64,000 nucleotides of DNA from Stenotrophomonas sp. Iso1 (lineage in GTDB: Bacteria; Pseudomonadota; Gammaproteobacteria; Xanthomonadales; Xanthomonadaceae): assembly GCF_027497995.1 (NCBI RefSeq), contig NZ_JAODBT010000001.1:1116001-1180000 (forward strand), read 5' to 3'. Of the stretch, positions 17,535 to 27,670 are shown piece after piece (the stretch's first letter is position 1; every line of letters begins with the position of its first letter). The translations under genes were made by a program, and so were the position numbers. The notes beneath the pieces were generated by a model. The model was not told the origin of the DNA. It was given only the letters and a program-made list of their open reading frames with translations, and did not search any database.

Positions 17535-19385
17535 GTGGCAATCCGGGGGGAGCAACGCGCCTACATTACGTTCCTTGTGCTGTGGGCGTTGGTTACGACG
17601 GTCAAGGTGCTGGTTGCTTCACAGTTGCCGCTGTTCGTTGACGAATCGTTCTACTGGCAGGAAGGGCAGCACCTGGCTGCTGCGTACTCCGATCTCCCGG
17701 GGTTGACGGCGTGGTTGACCCGCCTGGGCGTGGAGTTGGCCGGCGATAATCGTCTCGGTGTGCGCCTGCCGTTCCTGTTGATGGGGGCACTGTTGCCATG
17801 GCTGGTGGCGGGCATCACCGCACGCTGGTTTGGTGGCCGGGTAGGTTGGCAGGCGGGCGCGCTCACGTTGCTGATGCCGCTGTCGGCCACCTTGGGAATC
17901 CTCGCCGTGCCGGATGTACCGATGGCGCTTGCGGCGGTGCTGTGTCTGGATGCCGGTGCACGCCTGCTGCGCAGTGTGGATGCCGGTGGTGCGTTGATGC
18001 TGGCGCTGGGTTTGGCGATTGGCGCGCTCAGCCATTACCGCTTCATTGGCGTCATCGGCATGGGCTTCATTGCCTTGATGTTGTTGCCCGAAGGTCGCCG
18101 GGTATTGCGCGATCCGCGTGTGTGGATGGCGCTGGCGGTCGGTATCTTTGCCTGGTTGCCGCTGCTTGCCTGGAACCTGGACAACCAGGATGCGGGCCTG
18201 AAATTCCAGGTGATGGAACGCCATCCATGGATGTTCCATGGCGAAGGCCTGCGCTTCCTGTTGATCCAGCCGCTGATGGTCACGCCGGTATTGTTCGTGG
18301 CAATGGTGGCCGTTGCCGTCAGTGGTCTGCGCCAGGCGCGGGGTGGTTTCCATCATGTGCAGTGGCGTTACTTTGCCTTGGTGGGCGCGACGTCGACGTT
18401 GCTGATCTTCGCGTTGGGATTCTTCACCGATGTGGAGCGCATCAGCTTCCATTGGCCGCTGCCGGGCTATCTGGCGTTGCTGATCGGCGTGCCGCTGCTG
18501 CTCAATCGCTGGCCGCGCTTCTGGCGGCGTTGTGTCTGGGTGACCGTCGCCATCGGCCTGGTGTGTGCGATGGGCTACTACGTGGTGGTGTCGGTGCCGA
18601 CGCTGCGCGAGCAGATGGCCGGCAGCAAGTACTATCCGCGCAACTTCGCCGGCTGGCAGCCACTTGCCGAAGCCGTGCGCGAAGAACTGGCGGATATGCC
18701 GGCCGACACCACGGTGTTGGCGGACAGTTTCAAGGTGGGCGCGGAGCTGGGTTTCCGTCTGGATGATCCATCGATCAAGGTGCTGCCGCACGCGCTCAAC
18801 GATCGACACGGGCGCACCGCGCAATTGGCGTTGTGGGGGATGCTCAGCAAGGGCGAGCGCCCCGGCCCGCAATTGCTGGTGCTGGCGCCAAGCGACCCGC
18901 GTTATCGCGATCTGCTCGCGCGGTATCACCAGGTCTGCGAACTGGTCGGGCCATTGCCGCCGCCGCGTGTGGTGTCACTGGATCATGGTTTCCAGCGTTT
19001 CCTGTTGTTCCGTTTGCCCGCGCAGAAACAGTCCGGTCCATGCGTCACCCCGGCGATGGCCTGGGTGGATGTGCCGGTGGCCGGTGCGGTCGTCGCCGAC
19101 AAACTGGACGTGACCGGCTGGGCCTTCAAGGACGGCGTAGGGCTTTCGCGCGTGGAACTGCTGTTGGACGGGCGCAGCGTGGGCGATGCGGTTTACGGCC
19201 GTGACTTTGATATTCGTGCTGCATGGCCGGGCACCAACGATCCCCGCCATCCGCACGTGGGATTTGATGGACAAGTGGATGTCAGCCAGGTCGCGCCGGG
19301 CAAACACTGGCTCGGGCTGCGCCTGTATGGCGCAGATGGCAGCGTTGAACAGTGGGCCGAGCAGCCGTTCATGGTTGAGCGTTAA
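17535..19385 (+). CDS. GT39/ArnT-like membrane glycosyltransferase with C-terminal Ig-like domain
   Basis: 616 residues beginning with GTG after AGGGGG. The N-terminal ~390 residues form about ten or eleven membrane helices with the acidic first-loop motif DESFYW, which in PMT/ArnT enzymes holds the catalytic aspartate. These enzymes transfer a sugar from a polyprenyl-phosphate donor to protein or lipid A. The periplasmic C-terminal part ends in a beta-rich domain (about residues 515-615; GWAFKDGVGLSRVELLLDG) resembling Ig-like/YD-type modules. The acceptor is unknown. It stands alone between moxR and maf. Confidence 0.8.
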   Translation: MAIRGEQRAYITFLVLWALVTTVKVLVASQLPLFVDESFYWQEGQHLAAAYSDLPGLTAWLTRLGVELAGDNRLGVRLPFLLMGALLPWLVAGITARWFGGRVGWQAGALTLLMPLSATLGILAVPDVPMALAAVLCLDAGARLLRSVDAGGALMLALGLAIGALSHYRFIGVIGMGFIALMLLPEGRRVLRDPRVWMALAVGIFAWLPLLAWNLDNQDAGLKFQVMERHPWMFHGEGLRFLLIQPLMVTPVLFVAMVAVAVSGLRQARGGFHHVQWRYFALVGATSTLLIFALGFFTDVERISFHWPLPGYLALLIGVPLLLNRWPRFWRRCVWVTVAIGLVCAMGYYVVVSVPTLREQMAGSKYYPRNFAGWQPLAEAVREELADMPADTTVLADSFKVGAELGFRLDDPSIKVLPHALNDRHGRTAQLALWGMLSKGERPGPQLLVLAPSDPRYRDLLARYHQVCELVGPLPPPRVVSLDHGFQRFLLFRLPAQKQSGPCVTPAMAWVDVPVAGAVVADKLDVTGWAFKDGVGLSRVELLLDGRSVGDAVYGRDFDIRAAWPGTNDPRHPHVGFDGQVDVSQVAPGKHWLGLRLYGADGSVEQWAEQPFMVER

Positions 19386-19443
19386 AGCGGTTCGCGTCGT
19401 GTTTCCTGCGCGCGGTGTTGTTGAATGCGCAGGTAGTCTCGCT

Positions 19444-20016
19444 TCAAGGCAGCTGATAGCCCGCCTGTCGCAGTAGCACCGACAACTGGATCAACGGCAA
19501 GCCCACCAGTGCTGTTGGGTCGCTGCTGTGGATCGCCTCAAACAGGCTGATGCCCAGGCCTTCACATTTGAAGCTGCCGGCGCAGTCCAGTGGCTGCTCG
19601 GCCTCCACGTAGCGGGTGATTTCGGCGGCATCCAGCGTTCGAAATTGAACGCGAGTCAGGTCACAGGCCTGCAAGTGTCTGCTGCCATTGCTCAGGCAGA
19701 TGGCCGTATGGAAGTGGATTTCCTGCCCGGACATCGCTGCCAGCTGGGCACGGGCGGCCTCGGCGGTACCGGGTTTACCCAGTGGTGCGCCGAGCACCTC
19801 AGCCACTTGGTCAGAGCCGATCACCCAGCTGCCGGGCATCTGACAGGCAACGGCCTGCGCTTTGGCCTTGGCCAGGCGCTGGGCCAAGGCGGCCGGGGTT
19901 TCGGCGGGAAGTGGGGTTTCGTCCACCAATGGCGCCACTGAACTGAACGGCAGCCGTAGCCGGGACAACATTTCAGCCCGATAACGGGAGGTGGAGGCGA
20001 GGATCAGGTCTGTCAT
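19444..20016 (-). CDS. yceF: Maf-like nucleotide pyrophosphatase, YceF type
   Basis: 190 residues. The Maf motif ILASTSRYR opens the protein, followed by VDE, the conserved IGSDQVAEV and the GLPLIQL region. YceF-type enzymes hydrolyse m7GTP, and the position beside yceD-rpmF is exactly that of E. coli yceF. I start at ATG 20016 (MTDLILAST); the longer frame upstream runs antisense through the yceD promoter and start and is not credible. It is divergent from yceD. Confidence 0.92.
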   Translation of the reverse strand: MTDLILASTSRYRAEMLSRLRLPFSSVAPLVDETPLPAETPAALAQRLAKAKAQAVACQMPGSWVIGSDQVAEVLGAPLGKPGTAEAARAQLAAMSGQEIHFHTAICLSNGSRHLQACDLTRVQFRTLDAAEITRYVEAEQPLDCAGSFKCEGLGISLFEAIHSSDPTALVGLPLIQLSVLLRQAGYQLP

Positions 20017-20092
20017 GTGGGAAAATGCAGCGTCCGGGCGCAGCAGTCTGCTGCCGTCCGCCTCCCGAGACAACGTGGTTGGCCCATTGGGT

Positions 20093-20121
20093 TTGACAGC
20101 GGCGGGGGTACTCCTTAACAT
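20093..20121 (+). promoter_or_regulatory. Near-consensus promoter for yceD-rpmF-fab genes
   Basis: TTGACA (20093-20098), 17-base spacer, TAACAT (20116-20121). Transcription would start near 20128, only about four bases before the yceD ATG at 20132, so the message may be leaderless or nearly so. It lies in the gap between divergent maf and yceD. Confidence 0.65.
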
Positions 20122-20131
20122 TCTGCAGCTT

Positions 20132-20641
20132 ATGTCCGCGAACGTGCCCGAATTGCTGGATGCTTGGCGGATGGTCGCAGCACGCAGGTGCTTCGACGGC
20201 CAGGTGCCTTTGTCCGAATTGACCCGCCTGCAAGGCCTTGTCGCCGATACCGAAGGGCAGTGCACTTATGCGCTGGAATTCGGTCGCGACGACATCCTGC
20301 AAGTGGCCTATGTCGAATTGACCATCGAAACGGCATTGCCGTTGATCTGCCAACGCAGCATGCAGCGCTTTTTGCTGCCGGTGTCGATGAAGCAGCGGTT
20401 GGGGTTGATCCGCGACGAAGACGAGGAATCGGCGCTCCCGCCCGATTACGAAGCGCTGCTGGTGCCCGAAGACGGCAACCTGCATCCGCTGGAAATGGTC
20501 GAGGACGAATTGGTGTTGGCCGTGCCGGTAGTGGCGCTGGCACCGGGAAGCGAGGCAGTCGAACGCGACTGGCCCGCAACCGAAGAGGAACAAAGCAAAG
20601 CTAATCCGTTCGCGGCATTGGCGGCGCTGAAGAAACAATAG
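20132..20641 (+). CDS. yceD: DUF177 protein YceD
   Basis: 169 residues. It aligns along its length with E. coli YceD, a conserved partner of L32 and 23S rRNA biogenesis, including the EMVEDELVLAVPVV core and the C-terminal NPFAALAALK. The zinc-like cysteine region is reduced to LICQRS. ATG 20132 gives the conserved start; no Shine-Dalgarno sequence precedes it and the promoter lies just upstream. It is the first gene of the yceD-rpmF-fab unit. Confidence 0.92.
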   Translation: MSANVPELLDAWRMVAARRCFDGQVPLSELTRLQGLVADTEGQCTYALEFGRDDILQVAYVELTIETALPLICQRSMQRFLLPVSMKQRLGLIRDEDEESALPPDYEALLVPEDGNLHPLEMVEDELVLAVPVVALAPGSEAVERDWPATEEEQSKANPFAALAALKKQ

Positions 20642-20747
20642 CGGCCGGTTATCGTCGGCGGTCGCGGCGAAAGCGAGAGTAGTGCTGGACGCTGGCGTCC
20701 CGTGCAATTAAACGACGAAGCAAACGAACCGAGTTTGGAGCAATCCC

Positions 20748-20945
20748 ATGGCTGTGCAGAAATCCCGTGTTACCCCGTCCCGCCGCGGCATGCGCCGTGC
20801 GCACGACGCCCTGAGCGCAAAGCAGCTGTCCACTGATCCGACCACCGGTGAAGTGCATCTGCGTCACCACATCACTGCTGACGGTTTCTACCGCGGCAAG
20901 AAGGTGATCACGACCAAGTCGTCCTCGACCGTCGAAGAAGATTGA
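20748..20945 (+). CDS. rpmF: Ribosomal protein L32
   Basis: 65 residues, close to the usual length. The basic N-terminus [18 protein letters not shown] is the L32 signature. It sits between yceD and fabH as in E. coli, coupling ribosome and membrane-lipid synthesis. ATG follows a weak GGAGCAAT ribosome-binding site. Confidence 0.97.
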   Translation: MAVQKSRVTPSRRGMRRAHDALSAKQLSTDPTTGEVHLRHHITADGFYRGKKVITTKSSSTVEED

Positions 20946-20950
20946 TTCGT

Positions 20951-20980
20951 AGCGGCCGTCACGTTCGCGTGGCGGCCGCT
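20951..20980 (+). other. Strong hairpin between rpmF and fabH
   Basis: Thirteen-bp stem AGCGGCCGTCACG / CGTGGCGGCCGCT (one G-U pair) capped by TTCG, without a T tract. A second smaller hairpin (20998-21013) lies just before the fabH ribosome-binding site. They may set the relative expression of rpmF and fabH by processing or pausing. Confidence 0.55.
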
Positions 20981-21033
20981 GCACCGATTCTTCCGGGGCC
21001 GCCTTAGGGCGGCTTCGCGCAACAGGAAACAGC

Positions 21034-21999
21034 ATGAGCAAGCGGATCTACTCGAGGATCGCGGGCACTGGTAGTTACTTGCCCGAGAAAGTGTTGACCA
21101 ATGACGATCTGACCAAGATTGTCGACACGACCGATGAGTGGATTCAGTCGCGAACGGGTATCCGTGAGCGGCACATCGCTGCTGATGAACAAACCACCAG
21201 CGACCTTGGCTACCACGCTGCGGTTCGTGCGCTGGAAGCGGCTGGCATCGAGGCTTCGCAGCTGGACATGATCATCGTGGGTACCACCACGCCGGATCTG
21301 ATTTTTCCGTCTACCGCCTGTTTGATCCAGGCACGCCTTGGCGTGGCCGGTTCGGCGGCGTTTGACGTCAATGCGGCATGTTCGGGCTTTATCTTTGCCC
21401 TGAGTGTGGCCGACAAATTCATCCGCAGCGGCGACGCCAAGCATGTGCTGGTGATCGGTGCGGAAACCCTGACCCGTATCGTCGATTGGACTGACCGCAC
21501 CACCTGCGTGCTGTTCGGCGATGGCGCGGGCGCCGTCGTGCTCAAGGCCGACGAAGACACCGGCATCCTCAGTACTCACCTGCATGCCGATGGCAGCAAG
21601 AAGGAGTTGTTGTGGGATCCGGTCGGCGTGTCGGTGGGTTTCGACAAGCCCGGCAAGATCAACATGAAGGGCAACGACGTGTTCAAGTACGCCGTCAAGG
21701 CGCTGGACTCGGTCGTCGACGAAACCCTGCAGGCCAACGGCCTGGACAAGTCCGATCTGAATTGGCTGATTCCACATCAGGCCAATCTGCGCATCATCGA
21801 AGCGACGGCCAAGCGCCTGAACATGTCGATGGAGCAGGTGGTCGTGACGGTCGACAAGCACGGCAATACCTCGTCAGGCTCGGTGCCGCTGGCACTGGAT
21901 GCGGCGATCCGCTCTGGTCGTGTCGAACGCGGTCAGTTGTTGTTGCTGGAAGCTTTCGGTGGGGGTTTCACCTGGGGCTCGGCGCTGCTGCGCTACTGA
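21034..21999 (+). CDS. fabH: 3-oxoacyl-ACP synthase III (KAS III)
   Basis: 321 residues. It condenses acetyl-CoA with malonyl-ACP to start type II fatty-acid synthesis. The catalytic triad is present: Cys116 in [11 protein letters not shown], His in [11 protein letters not shown], Asn in [11 protein letters not shown]. The start follows CAGGAAACAGC. It is the first of the fabHDG-acpP-fabF genes, all on the same strand. Confidence 0.97.
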   Translation: MSKRIYSRIAGTGSYLPEKVLTNDDLTKIVDTTDEWIQSRTGIRERHIAADEQTTSDLGYHAAVRALEAAGIEASQLDMIIVGTTTPDLIFPSTACLIQARLGVAGSAAFDVNAACSGFIFALSVADKFIRSGDAKHVLVIGAETLTRIVDWTDRTTCVLFGDGAGAVVLKADEDTGILSTHLHADGSKKELLWDPVGVSVGFDKPGKINMKGNDVFKYAVKALDSVVDETLQANGLDKSDLNWLIPHQANLRIIEATAKRLNMSMEQVVVTVDKHGNTSSGSVPLALDAAIRSGRVERGQLLLLEAFGGGFTWGSALLRY

Positions 22000-22026
22000 G
22001 TTCGCGGCACATACGAACACAACGCT

Positions 22027-22047
22027 CGGGCAGCCATTGGCTGCCCG
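22027..22047 (+). terminator. Hairpin after fabH
   Basis: Perfect 9-bp stem CGGGCAGCC / GGCTGCCCG with ATT loop, then ATGTCGTTT. It is a weak terminator or processing site 27 bases after the fabH stop. Confidence 0.5.
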
Positions 22048-22386
22048 ATGTCGTTTCAGGCTCGCAGGTGCGCTGACTGGCAGGCGCGTCCGTGGGCGCG
22101 AAGCGGGTGCGCTGAACGGCGAGATGTCCTTCAAATAAGCACTGCCGCCTCTGGTTTCAGAGGCGACCGTGGCTTCACGGCTGAAACCGCTCCTGCCACG
22201 GCGCCGGTTGTCGTAAGAGCGCCCTTGAGCGGCGATGCTGGCGAGGCCGCCTGCTGTGGCGGCGTATTGCTCCGGAGCAGCGGGCCTTTCGGCCGGGTCG
22301 CGGCTGGCTGCATACGCGCCAGTACAGACGAGCGGGCGCTTTCGCGCTTATCATGCCCCGCTTCGATTCGTGCAGCAGATAACCGC
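22048..22386. other. Gene-free interval with nested palindromes
   Basis: 339 bases before fabD. It holds a perfect hairpin GCCTCTG / CAGAGGC (22147-22164) and, beside it, CCGTGGC ... GCCACGG enclosing GGCTTCACGGCTGAAACCGC (22167-22201), which resembles the extragenic repeat at 12861-13062. TATCAT at 22349-22354 could be a -10 for fabD but has no good -35. The open frame running through it into fabD is accidental. Confidence 0.5.
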
Positions 22387-23331
22387 GTGACTGATCCCCG
22401 ACTCGCTTTTGTATTCCCCGGCCAAGGTTCCCAATCTCTGGGGATGCTGGCTGAGCTGTCCGAGCTGCATCCGCAGGTCCGTGAGACCTTCGCTGAGGCG
22501 TCGGAAGGCGCTGGCGTGGATCTCTGGGCGTTGTCGCAAGGCGGGCCGGAAGAGCAGCTCAACCGCACCGAGTTCACCCAGCCGGCTTTGCTGGCGGCGA
22601 GCATCGCGGTGTGGCGCCTGTGGAATGCACAAGGTGGCGCCAAGCCGGCCGTGCTGGCGGGCCACAGTCTTGGTGAATACACCGCGCTGGTTGCGGCCGG
22701 TGCGCTGACCCTGCGTGACGGTGCCCATCTGGTGCGCCTGCGTGGCCAATTGATGCAGGACGCAGCTCCGGCTGGCATCGGCGCGATGGCGGCGGTGCTG
22801 GGGGCGGAAGATGCGCTGGTGCTGGAAATCTGCGCCGAAGCGGCAGGCAGCCAGGTGGTGGTGCCGGCCAATTTCAATTCACCCGGTCAGATCGTCATCG
22901 GTGGCGACGCTGCTGCGGTTGACCGCGCGCTGGCGCTGCTGGCTGAGAAGGGCGTGCGCAAGGCGGTGAAACTGGCCGTCAGTGTGCCGTCGCATACGCC
23001 GCTGATGCGTGAAGCCGCCAATCGTCTGGCCGAAGTCATGGCTGGCTTGGATTGGCGCGCACCGCAATTGCCGGTGGTGCAGAACGTCGATGCCAAGGTG
23101 CACGACGGCGTGGATGCCATTCGCCAGGCGCTGGTACAGCAGCTTTACCTGCCGGTGCAGTGGACCGGCTGCGTGCAGGCGCTGGCCGAAAAGGGCGTCA
23201 CCCGTGTGGCCGAGTGCGGCCCGGGCAAGGTGCTGACCGGCCTGATCAAGCGCATCGACAAGAACATTGAAGGGCGTCCGCTCGCCACCCCGGCTGATTT
23301 TGCCGGTGCACTGGAAGAGTGGGCCAAGTAA
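22387..23331 (+). CDS. fabD: Malonyl-CoA:ACP transacylase
   Basis: 314 residues (E. coli FabD is 309). It loads malonate on ACP. VFPGQGSQ opens the fold; the active-site serine is Ser94 in AGHSLGEYTA; the catalytic His lies in VSVPSHTPLM. It starts with GTG at 22387, giving TDPRLAFVFPGQGSQ. The open frame extends far upstream, but that part is repeat-rich intergenic DNA. No good ribosome-binding site is seen. Confidence 0.95.
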   Translation: MTDPRLAFVFPGQGSQSLGMLAELSELHPQVRETFAEASEGAGVDLWALSQGGPEEQLNRTEFTQPALLAASIAVWRLWNAQGGAKPAVLAGHSLGEYTALVAAGALTLRDGAHLVRLRGQLMQDAAPAGIGAMAAVLGAEDALVLEICAEAAGSQVVVPANFNSPGQIVIGGDAAAVDRALALLAEKGVRKAVKLAVSVPSHTPLMREAANRLAEVMAGLDWRAPQLPVVQNVDAKVHDGVDAIRQALVQQLYLPVQWTGCVQALAEKGVTRVAECGPGKVLTGLIKRIDKNIEGRPLATPADFAGALEEWAK

Positions 23332-23414
23332 TTCAACCGGCAGTGGGTGCGTTCTGTGCCCTGCCATGATCGACAGCCGCCGCATCGGCGGCCTCGCAGC
23401 ACTAAGGAAACCGC

Positions 23415-24158
23415 ATGAGCAAGCCATTGCAGGGTGAAATCGCGCTTGTCACCGGCGCCAGTCGTGGCATCGGTGCCGCCATTGCCGACGAATTGGCCGC
23501 CCAGGGCGCCACCGTCATCGGTACGGCGACCACTGAATCCGGCGCCGCGGCCATTGGCCAGCGTCTGGCCGCGCAGGGCGGCCACGGCCGCGCGCTGAAC
23601 GTGACCGAGCCGGGCGCGGTGGAGGCGTTGATTGAGGCGGTGAGCAAGGAATTCGGCGCGATCAGCATTCTGGTCAACAACGCCGGCATCACCCGCGACA
23701 ACCTGCTGATGCGTATGAAGGATGAGGATTGGCAGGCCATCCTCGACACCAACCTGACCAGCGTCTACCGCACCTCCAAGGCGGTGATGCGCGGCATGAT
23801 GAAGGCACGCAAGGGCCGCATCATCAATATCGCTTCGGTGATCGGCGTGACCGGCAACGCCGGGCAGGCCAATTACGCCGCCGCCAAGGCTGGCATCATT
23901 GCCTTCTCCAAGTCGCTGGCCAAGGAAATCGGCAGCCGCGGTGTGACCGTGAACGTGGTCGCCCCGGGCTTCATCGACACCGACATGACCAAGGATCTGC
24001 CCGAAGACGCCAAGGCGGCGATGCTCGGCCAGGTCGCGCTGGGCCGCCTCGGCGAACCAGTGGACATCGCCCGCGCGGTGGGGTTCCTGGCCAGCCCGTT
24101 GGCCAGCTACATCACCGGCGAAACCCTTCACGTGAACGGCGGTTTGTACATGCCGTAA
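23415..24158 (+). CDS. fabG: 3-oxoacyl-ACP reductase
   Basis: 247 residues, a short-chain dehydrogenase using NADPH for the first reduction of the elongation cycle. The cofactor motif [16 protein letters not shown] and the catalytic Ser/Tyr/Lys set ([16 protein letters not shown]) are present. The start follows AAGGAAA. It sits between fabD and acpP in the standard order. Confidence 0.97.
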   Translation: MSKPLQGEIALVTGASRGIGAAIADELAAQGATVIGTATTESGAAAIGQRLAAQGGHGRALNVTEPGAVEALIEAVSKEFGAISILVNNAGITRDNLLMRMKDEDWQAILDTNLTSVYRTSKAVMRGMMKARKGRIINIASVIGVTGNAGQANYAAAKAGIIAFSKSLAKEIGSRGVTVNVVAPGFIDTDMTKDLPEDAKAAMLGQVALGRLGEPVDIARAVGFLASPLASYITGETLHVNGGLYMP

Positions 24159-24307
24159 GCGTGTGGCGCAGGGACTGCGCCCAAGTGATTGATCGCGGTG
24201 GTTTTTTGCCAGAATGCAAGGGCGCTGCGGTTTCCACTACACTATCCCACGGCCATCACCACGTGATGGCGTCTTTTGAACCACTACTCCATCTGGAGCG
24301 ATATCCA

Positions 24308-24547
24308 ATGAGCACCATCGAAGAACGCGTCAAGAAGATTGTTGTCGAGCAGCTTGGCGTCAAGGAAGAGGAAGTCACCATCAGCGCATCGTTCGTCGAT
24401 GACCTGGGTGCCGACTCGCTGGACACCGTCGAGCTGGTGATGGCGCTGGAAGAAGAGTTCGAGTGCGAAATCCCGGACGAAGAGGCCGAGAAAATTGGCA
24501 CCGTCCAGGCTGCCATCGACTACGTCAAGGCACACGTCAAGGCGTAA
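24308..24547 (+). CDS. acpP: Acyl carrier protein
   Basis: 79 residues, very acidic. The phosphopantetheine attachment serine is Ser37 in [15 protein letters not shown]. It is preceded by CTGGAGCGATATCC and followed by a strong hairpin, fitting its need for high expression. A 149-base gap after fabG probably holds its own promoter, but I found no convincing -35/-10 pair. Confidence 0.98.
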   Translation: MSTIEERVKKIVVEQLGVKEEEVTISASFVDDLGADSLDTVELVMALEEEFECEIPDEEAEKIGTVQAAIDYVKAHVKA

Positions 24548-24602
24548 TTGCGCCTGACAGGACGCGGCCGGCGTAAACCACCAGCCGCGTTGCAAATCCA
24601 TG

Positions 24603-24630
24603 GGGCCGCAAATGCGGCCCTGTGCTTTTC
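24603..24630 (+). terminator. Terminator-like hairpin after acpP
   Basis: GGGCCGCA / TGCGGCCC closing on AA, followed by TGTGCTTTTC, in the acpP-fabF gap. It probably ends most acpP transcripts and lowers fabF expression relative to acpP. Confidence 0.7.
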
Positions 24631-24670
24631 ACCGCTTCAATCCCCGTGAACGGGGCCAGGAGAATCCGCA

Positions 24671-25933
<1,263 letters not shown>

Positions 25934-25942
25934 GTTTTGAGT

Positions 25943-25966
25943 CCCTCTCCCGCGTGCGGGAGAGGG
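25943..25966. repeat. Palindromic extragenic repeat after fabF
   Basis: Eleven-bp perfect stem CCCTCTCCCGC / GCGGGAGAGGG, followed by GTTGGGGTGAGGGC. This is the form of a palindromic intergenic repeat common in xanthomonads and can also act as a terminator. Confidence 0.7.
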
Positions 25967-26244
25967 GTTGGGGTGAGGGCAGAGCGAAGCGGCTTCGTCG
26001 AACCGTCCGGTTGGTGGCAACGGTTGTTCGCCAAACTGGCGCGTGACGATGCGTTCTCCAGCCTACGCCTCTGGTTGTATTGAGGCGCCCCCTCATCTGC
26101 CCCTTCGGGGCACCGCGCCCCGGCCACGCACAGCGTGCGTGGCGTTCAGCCATGCACGAGCCAGTGGCTCGTAAGCCGCATGCCTTCACCCCGCTCGCGG
26201 GAGAAGGGATGTTTGCAGCACTCCCAACTTCCTTCAGGCCGACG
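25967..26244. other. Gene-free interval made of repeat pieces
   Basis: It contains CCCCTCATCTGCCCCTTCGGGGCA (26089-26112 region) and, after an unrelated stretch with an ACGCACAGCGTGCGT palindrome, CTTCACCCCGCTCGCGGGAGAAGGGA. In other xanthomonads such pieces often stand next to each other, so a repeat may have been interrupted here. No gene is seen; the in-frame extension upstream of pabB runs through it. Confidence 0.45.
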
Positions 26245-27600
26245 ATGCACCTTCTCCCCCTGCACGCCGACACCGACCTGCTGGCGCTGCACCGGCTCGC
26301 GCCGCATCGCTATTCCGTTCTGCTCGAATCCACCGCTGCCGGCAAGCAAGGCCAATGGGACATGTTGTTGATGGCCGATGGTGGTCAGCTGCAGCTGGGT
26401 GCCGGCGGTACGTTGCAGCGCGAAGATGGCTCGGCGGTCGATGGCGATTTTCTTGTGGCGCTGGATCGTGACTGGCAGGCGTTGCGCTTGCCACGCAATC
26501 CTGCCGAATCCGAAATCCCGTTTCGTGGTGGCTGGGCGTTGCTGCTCGACTACGAACTGGCGGGACAGATCGAACCGATATTGAATCTGCCGCAGCGCAC
26601 TGATGGCCTGCCGTCGGCCATCGCGTTGCGGTGCCCGGCAGCGGTGCTGCGTGAGCGCGACAGCGGCCGCTGTATTGCGGTCGCAGAGGATGATCACGCC
26701 GGTCTGCTCGCGCAGCTTCAGCATGATCTGAACGAAGTAGCGGCGCTGCCCGCGTTGCCGCACTGGCAGGCGCCTCGTGCGATAGACGAAGACGATGGCC
26801 AGCGCTTTACCGATGGCGTGCAGCAGGTGGTGGACTACCTGTGTGCGGGTGACGTGTTCCAGGTGAATCTGTCCCGTCGCTGGCAGGCGCAGTTCGATGC
26901 GCCGCTGGCGCCGGAAGCGCTGTATGCGCGCCTGCGTAGAGCCAATCCAGCGCCGTTTGCCGGGCTGTTCACTGCGGCGGGGCGGGCGGTGGTCAGTTCC
27001 TCGCCGGAGCGTCTGGTGTCGGTAAGCGGCGACGTGGTGCAGACCCGGCCCATCGCCGGGACGCGCCCGCGCTTTGCCGGCGACGACGATGCCGCGCGCA
27101 TCCGGGAACTGGTCGGTCACCCGAAGGAGCGTGCCGAGCACGTCATGTTGATCGACCTGGAGCGCAATGACCTGGGCCGCATCGCCGCGCCGGGCAGCGT
27201 TGAGGTCGATGAGTTGATGACGGTGGAAAGCTATGCCCATGTGCACCACATCGTCAGCAACGTGCGTGCGCGTCTGCGTGCTGGCGTGACGCCCGGCGAG
27301 GTGATCGCCGCCACGTTCCCGGGCGGCACCATCACCGGTTGCCCGAAAGTACGCTGCATGGAAATCATCGCCGAGCTGGAGCAGACCGCTCGCGGCGCCT
27401 ACACCGGCGCATTCGGCTGGCTGAACCGTGATGGCGACATGGACCTGAATATCCTGATCCGCACTGCCGAAGTGCAGGGCGCGACTGCGATCTTCCGTAC
27501 CGGCGCTGGCATCGTGGTGGACTCCGACCCGGTCAAGGAGCTGGACGAAACCCGGGCCAAGGCGCGTGGCCTGTTGCGTGCGCTGGAGCCACAACAATGA
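26245..27600 (+). CDS. pabB: Aminodeoxychorismate synthase component I
   Basis: 451 residues, matching E. coli PabB (453). It makes 4-amino-4-deoxychorismate for folate. The chorismate-enzyme motifs are present: PIAGTRPR, MLIDLERNDLGR and FPGGTITGCPKVRCMEII. The start ATG 26245 gives MHLLPLH; the longer frame is intergenic repeat. Neither pabA nor pabC is next to it in this window, so the rest of the pathway is encoded elsewhere. Anthranilate synthase component I is a relative, but length and motifs favour PabB. Confidence 0.9.
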   Translation: MHLLPLHADTDLLALHRLAPHRYSVLLESTAAGKQGQWDMLLMADGGQLQLGAGGTLQREDGSAVDGDFLVALDRDWQALRLPRNPAESEIPFRGGWALLLDYELAGQIEPILNLPQRTDGLPSAIALRCPAAVLRERDSGRCIAVAEDDHAGLLAQLQHDLNEVAALPALPHWQAPRAIDEDDGQRFTDGVQQVVDYLCAGDVFQVNLSRRWQAQFDAPLAPEALYARLRRANPAPFAGLFTAAGRAVVSSSPERLVSVSGDVVQTRPIAGTRPRFAGDDDAARIRELVGHPKERAEHVMLIDLERNDLGRIAAPGSVEVDELMTVESYAHVHHIVSNVRARLRAGVTPGEVIAATFPGGTITGCPKVRCMEIIAELEQTARGAYTGAFGWLNRDGDMDLNILIRTAEVQGATAIFRTGAGIVVDSDPVKELDETRAKARGLLRALEPQQ

Positions 27601-27670
27601 ACGGTCAGCTTGGCCTGCACTGCGGCCGGCGCGGTATCCTGCGCACCGGTTTGATCTGAACGGGGTGACC

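Noticed and set aside
17619..18929. 436-codon reverse ORF
   Set aside because: Antisense to the glycosyltransferase; composition rich in Gln, Arg and His as in shadow frames.
22048..22386. N-terminal extension of fabD
   Set aside because: The extra 113 codons cross palindromic repeats and match nothing in FabD, whose conserved N-terminus begins at GTG 22387.
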